This document shows, piece by piece, positions 8,444 through 16,841 of a DNA stretch of 64,000 bases. A program made the translations under genes and the position numbers. Under the pieces are notes generated by a model. It was not told the origin of the DNA and ran no database searches. It worked only from the letters and a program-made list of their open reading frames with translations. The stretch is from positions 1,873,449-1,937,448 of the forward strand of contig JALJCR010000001.1 in NCBI GenBank assembly GCA_022953095.1. Reading direction: 5' to 3'. Origin of the DNA: Qipengyuania sp. ABI-127-1 (GTDB taxonomy: Bacteria; Pseudomonadota; Alphaproteobacteria; Sphingomonadales; Sphingomonadaceae). Numbering within the stretch: the stretch's first letter is position 1; each line of letters begins with the position of its first letter.

Positions 8444-9457
8444 CTATGGTGTCGAGGACGCGCTCGCGCAATCCGAGAGGACATTTTCGCTCACGACATC
8501 GGCAGCAAAGCGCGCGGGAGTCGTTCCAGTCCATTGCTTGAAGGCCCGCGCAAAACTGCGAGCGTCGGCGAAACCCAGCAGGTCGGCGACCGCTTCCGGC
8601 GAGCGCCCCGCCCCCAGCAGGCGCCTCGCGCGGCGATCGAGCATTTCGGCCCGGAGCTGGCGGAAACCATGGCCGGTCTCGGATAGCTTTCGGCGCAGGG
8701 AGGCCACGCTCATGCCGAGTGCTTTTGCGACCTGGCCTTGATCGTCCAGCCCGCTTTCAAGCTTGCTGCGAACTCTTGAGACCAAGTCGCCCGGCTGGTG
8801 TGCATCCGCTCCATCCGGGCGAGTCAGAGCGGCCAGGATGCGATCATAGACATCGATTGAATCGAGCGTCTGAGCCGTAGAGCCAGGGGTGAGATCGCCT
8901 GCCGCTCCGGCGTATTCAAGCATATAGGCGGGCGCTCCCAATCGGACGGGCACCGACCAGTAGCCCAGCATGGCATCGCCTCCGCGCCGGGATCGGCGAC
9001 TGTGTACCGCGCGCAGATGCGAGGTCAGCTCGCGTCCTGCCCACATCTCCAGCAATGTGTGAACGAAGATCAGGACTCCTTCCATCACTGTCGCGCGTGT
9101 GGAAGGGCCGCCAGCGAAGGTGAAGGGAAATTCCGCATCGTCCATCCGGTAGAGGATGCGGTTGCCCTGTCGTTCGATACGATTGTAGCTCCCGCCGTGG
9201 AGGAGATTATAAGTCTGCGCGGAAAGGCGCATGGCATCGGCAAGGCTGGCCGCATCGCGGATACGTTCGCCAACGAGATTGGTCGCACCGAGCAAGAGCG
9301 GCCTGCTCGACAGAGCGCAGGTCTCGTCCTCGATTTCCGCGAGCCTGACCCGCATCATACTGAAATATTCGCAAGGCGAGAGATTGGGATCGATAGCGTA
9401 TCTGCAATCCGCCGGATCGCGATGCTCACCCTCACCGATCGAAGCTCGTCCTGGCAT
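8444..9457 (-). CDS. AraC-family transcriptional regulator
   Basis: The protein has 337 residues. The N-terminal 200 or so form an arabinose-binding-like sensor domain (PF12625 type, ending near LTPGSTAQTL). The C-terminal 100 hold the two helix-turn-helix units: VAKALGMSVASLRRKLSETG, and then AVADLLGFADARSFARAFKQW, which ends in TGTTPARF. This layout is that of OruR/ArgR-like and esterase or lipid-catabolism regulators. It lies about 70 nt upstream of the TonB receptor on the same strand, so it probably activates the receptor and hydrolase genes and may be autoregulated. The effector is unknown. The start could be internal, at one of the Met residues near position 34. Confidence 0.88.
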   Translation of the reverse strand: MPGRASIGEGEHRDPADCRYAIDPNLSPCEYFSMMRVRLAEIEDETCALSSRPLLLGATNLVGERIRDAASLADAMRLSAQTYNLLHGGSYNRIERQGNRILYRMDDAEFPFTFAGGPSTRATVMEGVLIFVHTLLEMWAGRELTSHLRAVHSRRSRRGGDAMLGYWSVPVRLGAPAYMLEYAGAAGDLTPGSTAQTLDSIDVYDRILAALTRPDGADAHQPGDLVSRVRSKLESGLDDQGQVAKALGMSVASLRRKLSETGHGFRQLRAEMLDRRARRLLGAGRSPEAVADLLGFADARSFARAFKQWTGTTPARFAADVVSENVLSDCASASSTP

Positions 9458-9541
9458 TGGAAAATGCTAGGTCCCTGGCCCGCAGGCGTCAATTCCCTGC
9501 GGGATTGCCCGATGCGCCGCGCAACGACACGCTCATCCTGC

Positions 9542-10915
9542 CTAGCCGGGCGCGCCGCCGACTGCCTGATAAAGCCCGACAAGAGTGGTGAGTTCGTCAG
9601 CCCTCGTCTGGACGAGCGACAGTTCCACACCCAGCAAGGCACGCTGCGCATCGACTTGCTCGATATAGGGTGTGTAGCCCGCTCGATAACGGTTGCGGGC
9701 ATGGCGCAGCGCATCGGCAACCGCAGCGCGCTGCGCCTGAAGGGCTGCTTCCTGCTCGTTCAGATGCGCCAGAACAGCCATGCGGTCTTCTACCTCACGC
9801 AGGGCATTGAGCACCGCCGAACGATAGGCCCATGCCGCCTGGTCACGCTGCGCGGTCGCGCCTTCGAGCTGCGCTTCGAGCCGCCCGCCTTGAAAGATCG
9901 GCGCCAGGATACTGCCGCCCAGCGACCAGATGCCGATTGGGTTGGCGAGCAGATCCGACAGGGCGACGCCTGCTTGGGCACCGAGATCGATCGATGGCAG
10001 GAAATCGGCTCGGGCCGCGCGCATTTGCGCATCCGCGGCCACGATCCGATATTCCGCAGCGGCGATGTCGGGCCGACGCCGCAAGAGCTCGGATGGAAGA
10101 GCTGCCGGAGGCGCGGGCACGCGCAGATCGTCGAAAGATCCGCCGCGCTCGATTTCACCCGGCGACCGGCCAGTCAGAACCGCAAGGGCGTTTTCCTGGC
10201 GCGCGATCTGCGCCTTGAGCTGGGGGACCAGTTGCGCCGTCGCCTGGTATTCGGCCTCGGCCTGTCGCAATTCGAGTTGCGAGGTGTAGCCGACTTCGGC
10301 CCGGTCGCGCGCGAATTTGAGTGCTTGGCCACGAGCGTCGAGAGTCTGTTCGAGCACCGCCAGACGAGCGTCGAGTGCGAGCAAGGTGATGTAGCCGCTG
10401 GCTGCAGCCGCTGTCACCGAAAGGCGCGCGGCTTCGGCGCCAGCGATGCTCGCGGCAACACCCGCCTCCGCCGCATCGATACGCGCGGCGTTCTTGCCGA
10501 ATAAATCGATCTCGTAGGATGCGCGAAACGCCGGTTGCACAGCTACCGATTCCTGCGCTCGCCCGAACGGCGAAACCTCGCGCCGAATACCGCCGTCGAC
10601 CCCCACGCCCAGCGCAGGCAGAAGCAAACCGCGCGAGCCACGTTCGGTAGCGCGCGCTTCCTCCACCCTAGCTGCGGCGAGCTGCACATCGGGATTGTTG
10701 CGGCGTGCTTGCTCGACAAGTCTGGAGAGCTGGGGATCCCCGAAGCTTTCCCACCATTGGGTATCGACAGGCACGGCCACGCCCAGCGACGTGCGCCAAT
10801 CGGTGGGGGGACCAACTGCCGTGCCCGGCGGCGCATCCTGCAGCGTTGGCGCGCAGGCGGACAGGAACAGTGCAGAGGTTGCGAGGTAAAGACTGGCTCG
10901 GCGGATCACGGTCAA
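9542..10915 (-). CDS. Outer-membrane efflux lipoprotein (NodT/OprM family)
   Basis: The protein has 457 residues. A lipoprotein signal ends in LFLSAC, so the lipidated cysteine is near residue 21. Two repeated OEP (outer-membrane efflux) domains follow, rich in long Ala/Glu/Gln helices, with the family signatures WWESFGDPQLSRLVEQA and RPDIAAAEYRIVAADAQ. It forms the TolC-like exit duct. Its start overlaps the stop of the membrane-fusion gene by 4 nt, so tetR, the MFS pump, the adaptor and this channel form one coupled operon for a complete three-part efflux pump. Confidence 0.93.
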   Translation of the reverse strand: MTVIRRASLYLATSALFLSACAPTLQDAPPGTAVGPPTDWRTSLGVAVPVDTQWWESFGDPQLSRLVEQARRNNPDVQLAAARVEEARATERGSRGLLLPALGVGVDGGIRREVSPFGRAQESVAVQPAFRASYEIDLFGKNAARIDAAEAGVAASIAGAEAARLSVTAAAASGYITLLALDARLAVLEQTLDARGQALKFARDRAEVGYTSQLELRQAEAEYQATAQLVPQLKAQIARQENALAVLTGRSPGEIERGGSFDDLRVPAPPAALPSELLRRRPDIAAAEYRIVAADAQMRAARADFLPSIDLGAQAGVALSDLLANPIGIWSLGGSILAPIFQGGRLEAQLEGATAQRDQAAWAYRSAVLNALREVEDRMAVLAHLNEQEAALQAQRAAVADALRHARNRYRAGYTPYIEQVDAQRALLGVELSLVQTRADELTTLVGLYQAVGGAPG

Positions 10916-12030
10916 TCCTTTGTGTGAACGGTTGCGATGACAGACATCCCAGGGCCAAGTCGCGCCGCCGCCTCTTGGCCGCGATCGAGAACGATGCGCA
11001 CGGCTATGCGCTGCGGAACCTTCACGAAATTGCCCGCGCCCGTGTCCGGTTTTACCAGGCTGAACTCACTGCTTGCCGCCGGCGCAATGCTTTGCACGCG
11101 ACCGGTGAGTTCGAGCCCGCCGAGCGCATCCACCGCGAGTGTGGCACGTTGCCCCACAGTCATATCCGCCGTCTGCGTTTCCTTGAAATTCGCCACCACC
11201 CACAACTCGTCCGGGACGATGTACATGAGCTGCGTACCGGCGGTGACCAATTGCCCCACGCGGGCGGTTACCTCGCTCAGCCTGCCCGGACGCGATGCAC
11301 GGATTTCGGTGCGCGAAAGTTCGAACTCGGCGAGCCCCTTGGCGGCCTCGGCACCGGCGACCTGCGCTTCCAGCGCACGTCGGCCCACATTCACCGATCG
11401 CACATTCTCGAGCGCGATGGTGCGCTGCGCCCGTGCCTGCCGAACAGCCGCCTGTGTCTGCTGGAGAGCAGCCCGTGCCTGATCGCGTTCACGCAGAGAT
11501 ACCGAACCCTCGTCGACCAATTCGGCAATGCGGTTCATGTCCGCCTGCGCCCGTTTCAGAGCGGCTTGGGCACTCGCCACCGCAGCATCCTGCAACTCGA
11601 CTTGGGCCATTGCCGAACGCCGACTCTGGTCGTTGTTCGCCAGCGATGCCTTCTGCGCGGCGGTGTTAGCCACACCTTGCTGCACCTTTTCCCGAAACGG
11701 CGTGTCGTCGATCCGGGCCAGCAGGTCGCCTTTCTCGACGCGTTGGAAATCGGTGACCGGTACGTCGACCAGATATCCCGCCACCTGCGGGCTGACCACC
11801 GTCGTCCGGCCGCGAACATAGGCGTTGTTCGTGGTCTCGTCTCCATCCGCGAAGGGCGGGAGATCCCAGGCGAAAAGCGCGGCGAGAATGCCCGCCAGAA
11901 TGAACAGGACCGCAACGCCTATCCGGCGGCGCGAAACATTGGGCGACCAGCCCTTGTCCGTCTGCGGTTCAAGCGGTTCGTCCTCTATCACCTCGGCATC
12001 GGTCGGCGACGGGGGAGCGGGATTCGTCAT
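10912..12030 (-). CDS. HlyD/EmrA-family membrane-fusion protein
   Basis: The protein has 372 residues. A cytoplasmic N-terminus is followed by one membrane anchor (about residues 36–55, GVAVLFILAGILAALFAW). Then come the biotinyl/lipoyl-like hybrid motif (TTVVSPQVAGYLVDVPV), a long alpha-hairpin coiled coil (about 95–210) and the beta-barrel domain (RPGRLSEVTARVGQLV). It bridges the inner-membrane pump and the outer-membrane channel. The ATGA overlaps with both neighbouring genes show tight coupling. EmrA-type adaptors partner with DHA2-type MFS pumps, as here. Confidence 0.93.
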   Translation of the reverse strand: MTNPAPPSPTDAEVIEDEPLEPQTDKGWSPNVSRRRIGVAVLFILAGILAALFAWDLPPFADGDETTNNAYVRGRTTVVSPQVAGYLVDVPVTDFQRVEKGDLLARIDDTPFREKVQQGVANTAAQKASLANNDQSRRSAMAQVELQDAAVASAQAALKRAQADMNRIAELVDEGSVSLRERDQARAALQQTQAAVRQARAQRTIALENVRSVNVGRRALEAQVAGAEAAKGLAEFELSRTEIRASRPGRLSEVTARVGQLVTAGTQLMYIVPDELWVVANFKETQTADMTVGQRATLAVDALGGLELTGRVQSIAPAASSEFSLVKPDTGAGNFVKVPQRIAVRIVLDRGQEAAARLGPGMSVIATVHTKD

Positions 12031-13712
12031 TTGCTAGTCCTTGCAAGCATGGCCTCGAGAAAAGCCAGTTCCTTGGCGAGCGGATTGCGCCCGCGAAACT
12101 TGTTGATCAGCCAAGGCACGACCAAAATCGCGAAAGTCGCGGTGGCCAGCGTGCCGATGAGAAAGAAGACATCGTTGAACGCGAGCACGGCTGCTTCGCG
12201 CCCCACCTGCTGCGAGATATTTGACGCTGCCGCTTGCTGCTGCAGCGCAGGGTCTGCCTGCGCAGGGGCAACCCGCTGTACGGCATTCGACAGAGCCTCC
12301 GCGAACCGTGCATTCCCAAGCGTCAATGTGTCTCCGGCATCGATGAGATGGGTCTTCAACCTGATGGTATGGAAAGCGGACAGCAGCGAGATCCCCGCAA
12401 GCCCTCCGATCGATTGCGAGAGCGAAAAGACGGCGATGAAGCTGATCACATAGCTTTGTCCCGCCGCCAGCGCACGAAGCATGCCTTCCATCATGATCGG
12501 CCCCATGGCGAAAACCGCGGCGAATGCGATGGCCGCCTGGGTGGCATACAAATCCTGCGGGCGTGTCATCACACCGGTTCGCGTATCGGCGAATGCAGCC
12601 AAACCGATCACCGCAACGGCGAAGAGAACCGGCCGCGTAAGATCCTTGGGGTCGAGCCGAACGACGGAAAGGACCATGCCGCCGAAAGTCGCACCGGCGA
12701 GTATCCAGAAATATCCCGTCAACTGCTCATTGCCATAGCCCAACGCGGCGAACAGGCCGCTTGCGCCGAAGCCCTGTTCAGCGACGAGAATGCGGACCGT
12801 CGCGCCAATCGCTGCAAGACCCAGAATGGCGCGGCTCGACAACCAGCTCAAATCCAGCATCGGGCTTTTGCGGTTGGCCTCGATAAGAAAACACCCGCCG
12901 AGGCCGATGATCGCTGCCACGAGAGCATAGCCGAGCCACGGCGTGTCCCACCACTGGATACGTCCCTGGACGAGGAATGCGCACAGTGCCCCCACCCCCA
13001 GCATGAACAGGGCGATACTGGGTATGTCGAGTTTTTCGAAAGTGCCTTTGCGCAGGCCGGGTGGCAAACGCAGCCAGTAGACCAGGCCGAAACCCAGCAG
13101 GGACATCGCGAACTGGAACTGAAAGACGTGATCTATATCGCCGTCCACGAGAAGCGCGGGGGATATGGCCCGCGTCAACGGGAAGGCGAATTGGATGAGC
13201 CCCAGCGAGATGATCAGACCGCCGACCCGCAAGGCAGGCGGCAACCCTTGCATGAGATAATAGACCGACAGTGCGGACAGCCCGCTCGCGGCAATTCCCG
13301 CCACGGCCCGCGCGGCGAGTTCCGGGTAATAACCAGGTCCCATCATCTGGACGAAGTTAGCGGCCACCAAGCCCGCCATGGCCCAGCGAACGAAGGGCTG
13401 AACGCCAAACTCCTGCCGGACACGAAAAAGCAGCATGCTCATACAGGCATAGGTCGAATAGAAGGCGACGGTCAGCCACCCCTCCTCGACCGGAGTCAGC
13501 GCGAAACCGGCTCGCAAGGCGGGTGAATTGGCGATCAGAAAACCGTTCTGCGCGCCCCCGATCAGCCCCAGCAGGATGCCGATCCCAAGATAGGCCGCGC
13601 GCCGCCCCGCAGGATGGTCCGGGTTGGCGGGTGATCCGGGCAGGATCGGCAGCTCGTGCGGCTTGAAGCGATAGCCGTCAACGTCATCGACAAGGGAGTG
13701 GCGGTCAGTCAC
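12027..13712 (-). CDS. MFS drug exporter, DHA2 (EmrB-like) family
   Basis: The protein has 561 residues with about 14 hydrophobic helices, the first at AAYLGIGILLGLIGGAQNGF. The large 14-helix form with a paired HlyD-type adaptor identifies the DHA2/EmrB group, proton-driven export of hydrophobic drugs or phenolics. The N-terminal 40 residues are cytoplasmic and proline-rich. The gene overlaps tetR by 8 nt and the adaptor gene by 4 nt. The substrate is not predictable; the TetR ligand is probably one of the exported compounds. Confidence 0.9.
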   Translation of the reverse strand: MTDRHSLVDDVDGYRFKPHELPILPGSPANPDHPAGRRAAYLGIGILLGLIGGAQNGFLIANSPALRAGFALTPVEEGWLTVAFYSTYACMSMLLFRVRQEFGVQPFVRWAMAGLVAANFVQMMGPGYYPELAARAVAGIAASGLSALSVYYLMQGLPPALRVGGLIISLGLIQFAFPLTRAISPALLVDGDIDHVFQFQFAMSLLGFGLVYWLRLPPGLRKGTFEKLDIPSIALFMLGVGALCAFLVQGRIQWWDTPWLGYALVAAIIGLGGCFLIEANRKSPMLDLSWLSSRAILGLAAIGATVRILVAEQGFGASGLFAALGYGNEQLTGYFWILAGATFGGMVLSVVRLDPKDLTRPVLFAVAVIGLAAFADTRTGVMTRPQDLYATQAAIAFAAVFAMGPIMMEGMLRALAAGQSYVISFIAVFSLSQSIGGLAGISLLSAFHTIRLKTHLIDAGDTLTLGNARFAEALSNAVQRVAPAQADPALQQQAAASNISQQVGREAAVLAFNDVFFLIGTLATATFAILVVPWLINKFRGRNPLAKELAFLEAMLARTSK

Positions 13713-14337
13713 CCGGCAATACTCCGTCGATCAGGGTCGTCACCAGCGCCTCTTCGAATGCCGCATCGTCCGCCAGGCTTTCGACGAGCTTGGCCAGGCG
13801 TTCGCGCCGCGCGACCGTGCTGGCCGCCGAATAGATGAAATTGGCGATCCGGAACTGCATATGCGAAGGCGGGTTTGCAACGCTGCCTGCCGCAGATTGC
13901 GCCAGTTCGAAAAAATGCCGATGGAGCGGCGTCGTCAGTTCGTCGAGAAGCCACCGGGATCTATCGGTATCGACAGTGATATCACGCAACAGCAGACGCG
14001 GCACTTCGGGTCGGATCAGAAGGTAGGCCAGAAACGCCTTCATCGAAGACCGCAGGCGTTCGACATCCGTCTCCGACTCTGAATTCGAAAGCGCATGGAC
14101 AAGGGCATTCCGCAAGTCGGAGGCGGCGTCCGACACGATCGATTTCCACAGACCCGCCTTACCGCCGAAACGGTAGGAAATAAGCGCGACATCGACATTC
14201 GCGTCGGCTGCGATTTCGCGCAGGGATGTGGCCTCATACCCTTGCGTGGCAAAGCGCAGCAGCGCCGCCCTGGACAGGGCCTGACTCGTGTCCTGATCGG
14301 TTTGTCGGGGCCGCCCGCGGCCGCGTCGCTGCACCAT
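13705..14337 (-). CDS. TetR-family repressor of the efflux operon
   Basis: The protein has 210 residues. A basic N-terminus (RRGRGRPRQT) is followed by a TetR HTH at about residues 22–69 (AALLRFATQGYEATSLREIA, then NVDVALISYRFGGKAGLW). The C-terminal ligand and dimer domain resembles TetR_C of the CerR/AefR type (RPEVPRLLLRDI, FIYSAAS). AAGGAG lies 6 nt before the ATG. A perfect 18-bp inverted repeat lies 32–73 nt upstream of the start, the expected place for an autorepression operator. The gene is first in the operon with the MFS pump, adaptor and channel, so repression would control all four. Confidence 0.92.
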   Translation of the reverse strand: MVQRRGRGRPRQTDQDTSQALSRAALLRFATQGYEATSLREIAADANVDVALISYRFGGKAGLWKSIVSDAASDLRNALVHALSNSESETDVERLRSSMKAFLAYLLIRPEVPRLLLRDITVDTDRSRWLLDELTTPLHRHFFELAQSAAGSVANPPSHMQFRIANFIYSAASTVARRERLAKLVESLADDAAFEEALVTTLIDGVLPGD

Positions 14338-14368
14338 CTATCACTCCTTGGAGGAGACGATATAGGGC

Positions 14369-14410
14369 AGCTGACCATATATTCAATACACGTTGAATAT
14401 ATGGTCAGCT
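14369..14410. promoter_or_regulatory. Perfect 18-bp inverted repeat, probable TetR operator
   Basis: The left arm AGCTGACCATATATTCAA (14369–14386) and the right arm (14393–14410) are exact reverse complements around the 6-nt spacer TACACG. The palindrome is AT-rich and sits just upstream of the tetR start, so it probably overlaps the promoter. It is longer and more perfect than most TetR-family sites, which suggests two nested or cooperative dimers. Binding is inferred from position. Confidence 0.8.
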
Positions 14411-14599
14411 CGCTTCTCGCAATGCAGGGCTGGAAGCGCAGTCCACGACACAAGTCATATTGCAACGCCGCACATGCGTGCCATCTTCAACAGCATTGTC
14501 GAACGTCCAGCTCCCCTTCATCGTACAGCAAGCATCCATGCGCGATGGCGCGCGCGTCGCAAGCCTGCGGCGTTCGAAATAAGGGACGGAAACCAGTCG

Positions 14600-14722
14600 A
14601 TGCGACGCGCAACCATCGCCGCACTTCTCACGGCAACGCTTATCCTCGGCGGATGCAACACTGTTCGCGGGCTTGGCGACGACCTGAAATCGGTCGCAAA
14701 TGCGGTCGATGAGGAGACCTGA
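14600..14722 (+). CDS. Entericidin-like small lipoprotein
   Basis: This 40-residue protein begins MRRATIAALLTATLILGGC; the cysteine after LILGG is a textbook lipobox. The mature part is only about 22 residues (NTVRGLGDDLKSVANAVDEE), amphipathic and acidic, matching entericidin A/B family peptides (…GxGxDxxxxG.A.). Such lipoproteins sit in the envelope and respond to stress; some act as toxin or antidote in the ecnAB pair. Only one member is present here. An in-frame upstream start at 14393 would add about 69 unlikely residues, so I chose the ATG at 14600. It ends 5 nt before the convergent receptor gene. Confidence 0.8.
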   Translation: MRRATIAALLTATLILGGCNTVRGLGDDLKSVANAVDEET

Positions 14723-14727
14723 GCGCT

Positions 14728-16737
14728 CTAGAACCCGAACCGCACCCCGCCCCACACGGTTCGCGGAACGCCCAAGTCGATCGAACCGCCCTGATTGCGC
14801 GTGACGATCGTTTCGCCAGTCAGATTCTCGCCGCGAAAGACGAGGGATATCCCGTCTGAGATCGGAACGCGGGCGAAAGCATCGAGCGTCGTTGCGGCGG
14901 GTAGAATATCGGTTTCCAGATCGTCCTCGAACTGCGCGCCGACATGGCGCAAGCTCATGGAAAACACCCAGTTCTCCGCCGGTCGGTAAGACAAGGTGGT
15001 CGCGCCAACGAAGCGGGGCGTCTGCGACGGACGGTTTCCGTCGAGGGCAGCGGCAAAGCCGGACCCTCGCGATTCCGCATCGGTCCAGGCCGCAGATGCA
15101 ATCGCATCGAAACGCCCGAAGGTCGCTGACGCGGAAAGCTCGATCCCGCGCGCATGGATCGCATCGATGTTACGGCGTTGGCGCAAATTCGTACCAAGGG
15201 TGACATTGGCGATAGCGTTCTTCACACGGTTGTCGAAGGCAGTGACCGAAATGACCATCCCATCGGTCGGCGTCAGATCGACACCGGCCTCGCCCCCTTC
15301 GAGCCGCTCGTTTTCAAGGGCCGCATTGGCTTCGGTCACGACCGGGAAGACGACGAATGGCCGGTAGAGTTCGTTCAGCGTGGGCAAGCGCAAGCCCGAA
15401 TAGGCCGCCGCGCGCAGAGCGATCGCATCGCTGGCCCGGAAAAGTGCCCCGCCCCGGAACGAGGCATCCCATCCTGTTCGGTCGGAATAGGCACGCGAAA
15501 CAACCGAAAACCCGTCCCCATCGCGCTCGTCGAAGAATCCGTCACGGATGGTCCAGCGGTCGAGCCTGGCACCCGCGGTCAGGACGAGCGAGCCGATCGT
15601 CCAGTCATTCTCCACGAACAGACCGAGATCGGTGTTGGTGCCGCCGGCATTGCGCCGAGCGCGGACCACGCCGGTGAAGGCGCTGATCGCATTCTCGTAC
15701 AATTCCCCATCCGACCGGCGATAATCGACACCCAGCCGCAAGACGTGCGCATCGCCTACCGGTGGGCGCAATTCGAGCTTGCCGCCAAGGCCCGTGGCCG
15801 GGGTGTTGCGCTGGTCGAGAACGGGGACGAAGCGCGTTGAGGAGATAATCCGATTGGTGAAGTTGCGCGCCTGGACATAGGCAATGGCATCGAATTGCCA
15901 GGGGCCGCGTCCGATCAGACGCAAGCTGCCATCTTGCCCTTCGATAGTGCTGTCCGCACCTTCGAAGCGGAGCGTCCGTTCATCGCGATAGGCCAGCCCG
16001 CGAAACTGGAGTTCGATATCGTCTGCCAGCGGGGCAACGCCGCGTATCTGCGCCGACCAGCCATCGAAGGCCGCCCGCGCGGAGAGGGGAACGCGATCTG
16101 CCCCGGGCGTGGAGAAGAACCCCTTCCCGCGATCCCATCGGCCCGATGCGGCGAGAAAACCGCTCCCCAGCCGCGTTGCGGCAGTGGTCGAGACTTCGGT
16201 CTCTCCGCGATCGTTGGCGAGGACCTGTCCAGCAACGCCTTCCAGCACGTCGATCCCGGCGCTTTCCAGTTCGATCGTACCGGCCAGCGCCCCGGCGCCG
16301 AACGGCCCGGAACCGCCGCCCCGCGTAACACGGATCTGCGCCAACCGCTCCGGCGCAAGCGCGCTAAAGGGAATGTAGCCGAAAAAGGGATCGCTCATCG
16401 GCACTCCGTCGAGAAGCACCAGGGCGCGGCTGGTCGCATTGCCGCCAAGCGCACGCAGCGTAACACCCTGAGCCGAGGCATTGGCCGAACGGCTGTCAGA
16501 GCGGCGGAACTGCTGGAATCCGGCAATCGACGAAAGGGCATCCTCGATCCGTCCCGAAGGCACCGACATAAGCGTTTCGCGGTCGATCGTCCGTGTGTCG
16601 TAAGCAGGCGCGGCCGGTGTTTCGTCGAGACCTTCGCCAGTGACGACGATCATCGGCCCGCCATCCTCGGCCGAAAGCGGTGTGGCCATGGCCAGCGCGA
16701 GGCCGGTACCGGCGATCCAGTGTCGGGACATAGGCAT
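14728..16737 (-). CDS. TonB-dependent receptor (BtuB/colicin-receptor-like)
   Basis: The protein has 669 residues with a signal peptide ending in PLSA near residue 23 and a TonB-box-like MIVVTGEGLDE. The plug contains GVTLRALGGNATSRALVLLDGVPMSDPFFGY, split here by natural variation. The barrel has a series of even strands and ends in VWGGVRFGF. The compact size and the plug pattern resemble BtuB-type receptors for cobalamin, haem or metal complexes rather than the larger carbohydrate receptors. No transporter gene lies beside it to indicate a ligand. Confidence 0.88.
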   Translation of the reverse strand: MPMSRHWIAGTGLALAMATPLSAEDGGPMIVVTGEGLDETPAAPAYDTRTIDRETLMSVPSGRIEDALSSIAGFQQFRRSDSRSANASAQGVTLRALGGNATSRALVLLDGVPMSDPFFGYIPFSALAPERLAQIRVTRGGGSGPFGAGALAGTIELESAGIDVLEGVAGQVLANDRGETEVSTTAATRLGSGFLAASGRWDRGKGFFSTPGADRVPLSARAAFDGWSAQIRGVAPLADDIELQFRGLAYRDERTLRFEGADSTIEGQDGSLRLIGRGPWQFDAIAYVQARNFTNRIISSTRFVPVLDQRNTPATGLGGKLELRPPVGDAHVLRLGVDYRRSDGELYENAISAFTGVVRARRNAGGTNTDLGLFVENDWTIGSLVLTAGARLDRWTIRDGFFDERDGDGFSVVSRAYSDRTGWDASFRGGALFRASDAIALRAAAYSGLRLPTLNELYRPFVVFPVVTEANAALENERLEGGEAGVDLTPTDGMVISVTAFDNRVKNAIANVTLGTNLRQRRNIDAIHARGIELSASATFGRFDAIASAAWTDAESRGSGFAAALDGNRPSQTPRFVGATTLSYRPAENWVFSMSLRHVGAQFEDDLETDILPAATTLDAFARVPISDGISLVFRGENLTGETIVTRNQGGSIDLGVPRTVWGGVRFGF

Positions 16738-16841
16738 TGCTCTGCCTCCTAACGGGTGATCCTCGACAATGCGAGAGCAAGCTAGGCGATTGCACCTTCG
16801 CGGCGATTGCCTAGAGATGAGGGTGGAAGAGGAGAGATGGA

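Noticed and set aside
7229..8686. Long open frame (485 codons) opposite the TonB receptor
   Set aside because: It is a mirror of the receptor gene caused by high GC at codon third positions; no motif and no ribosome site.
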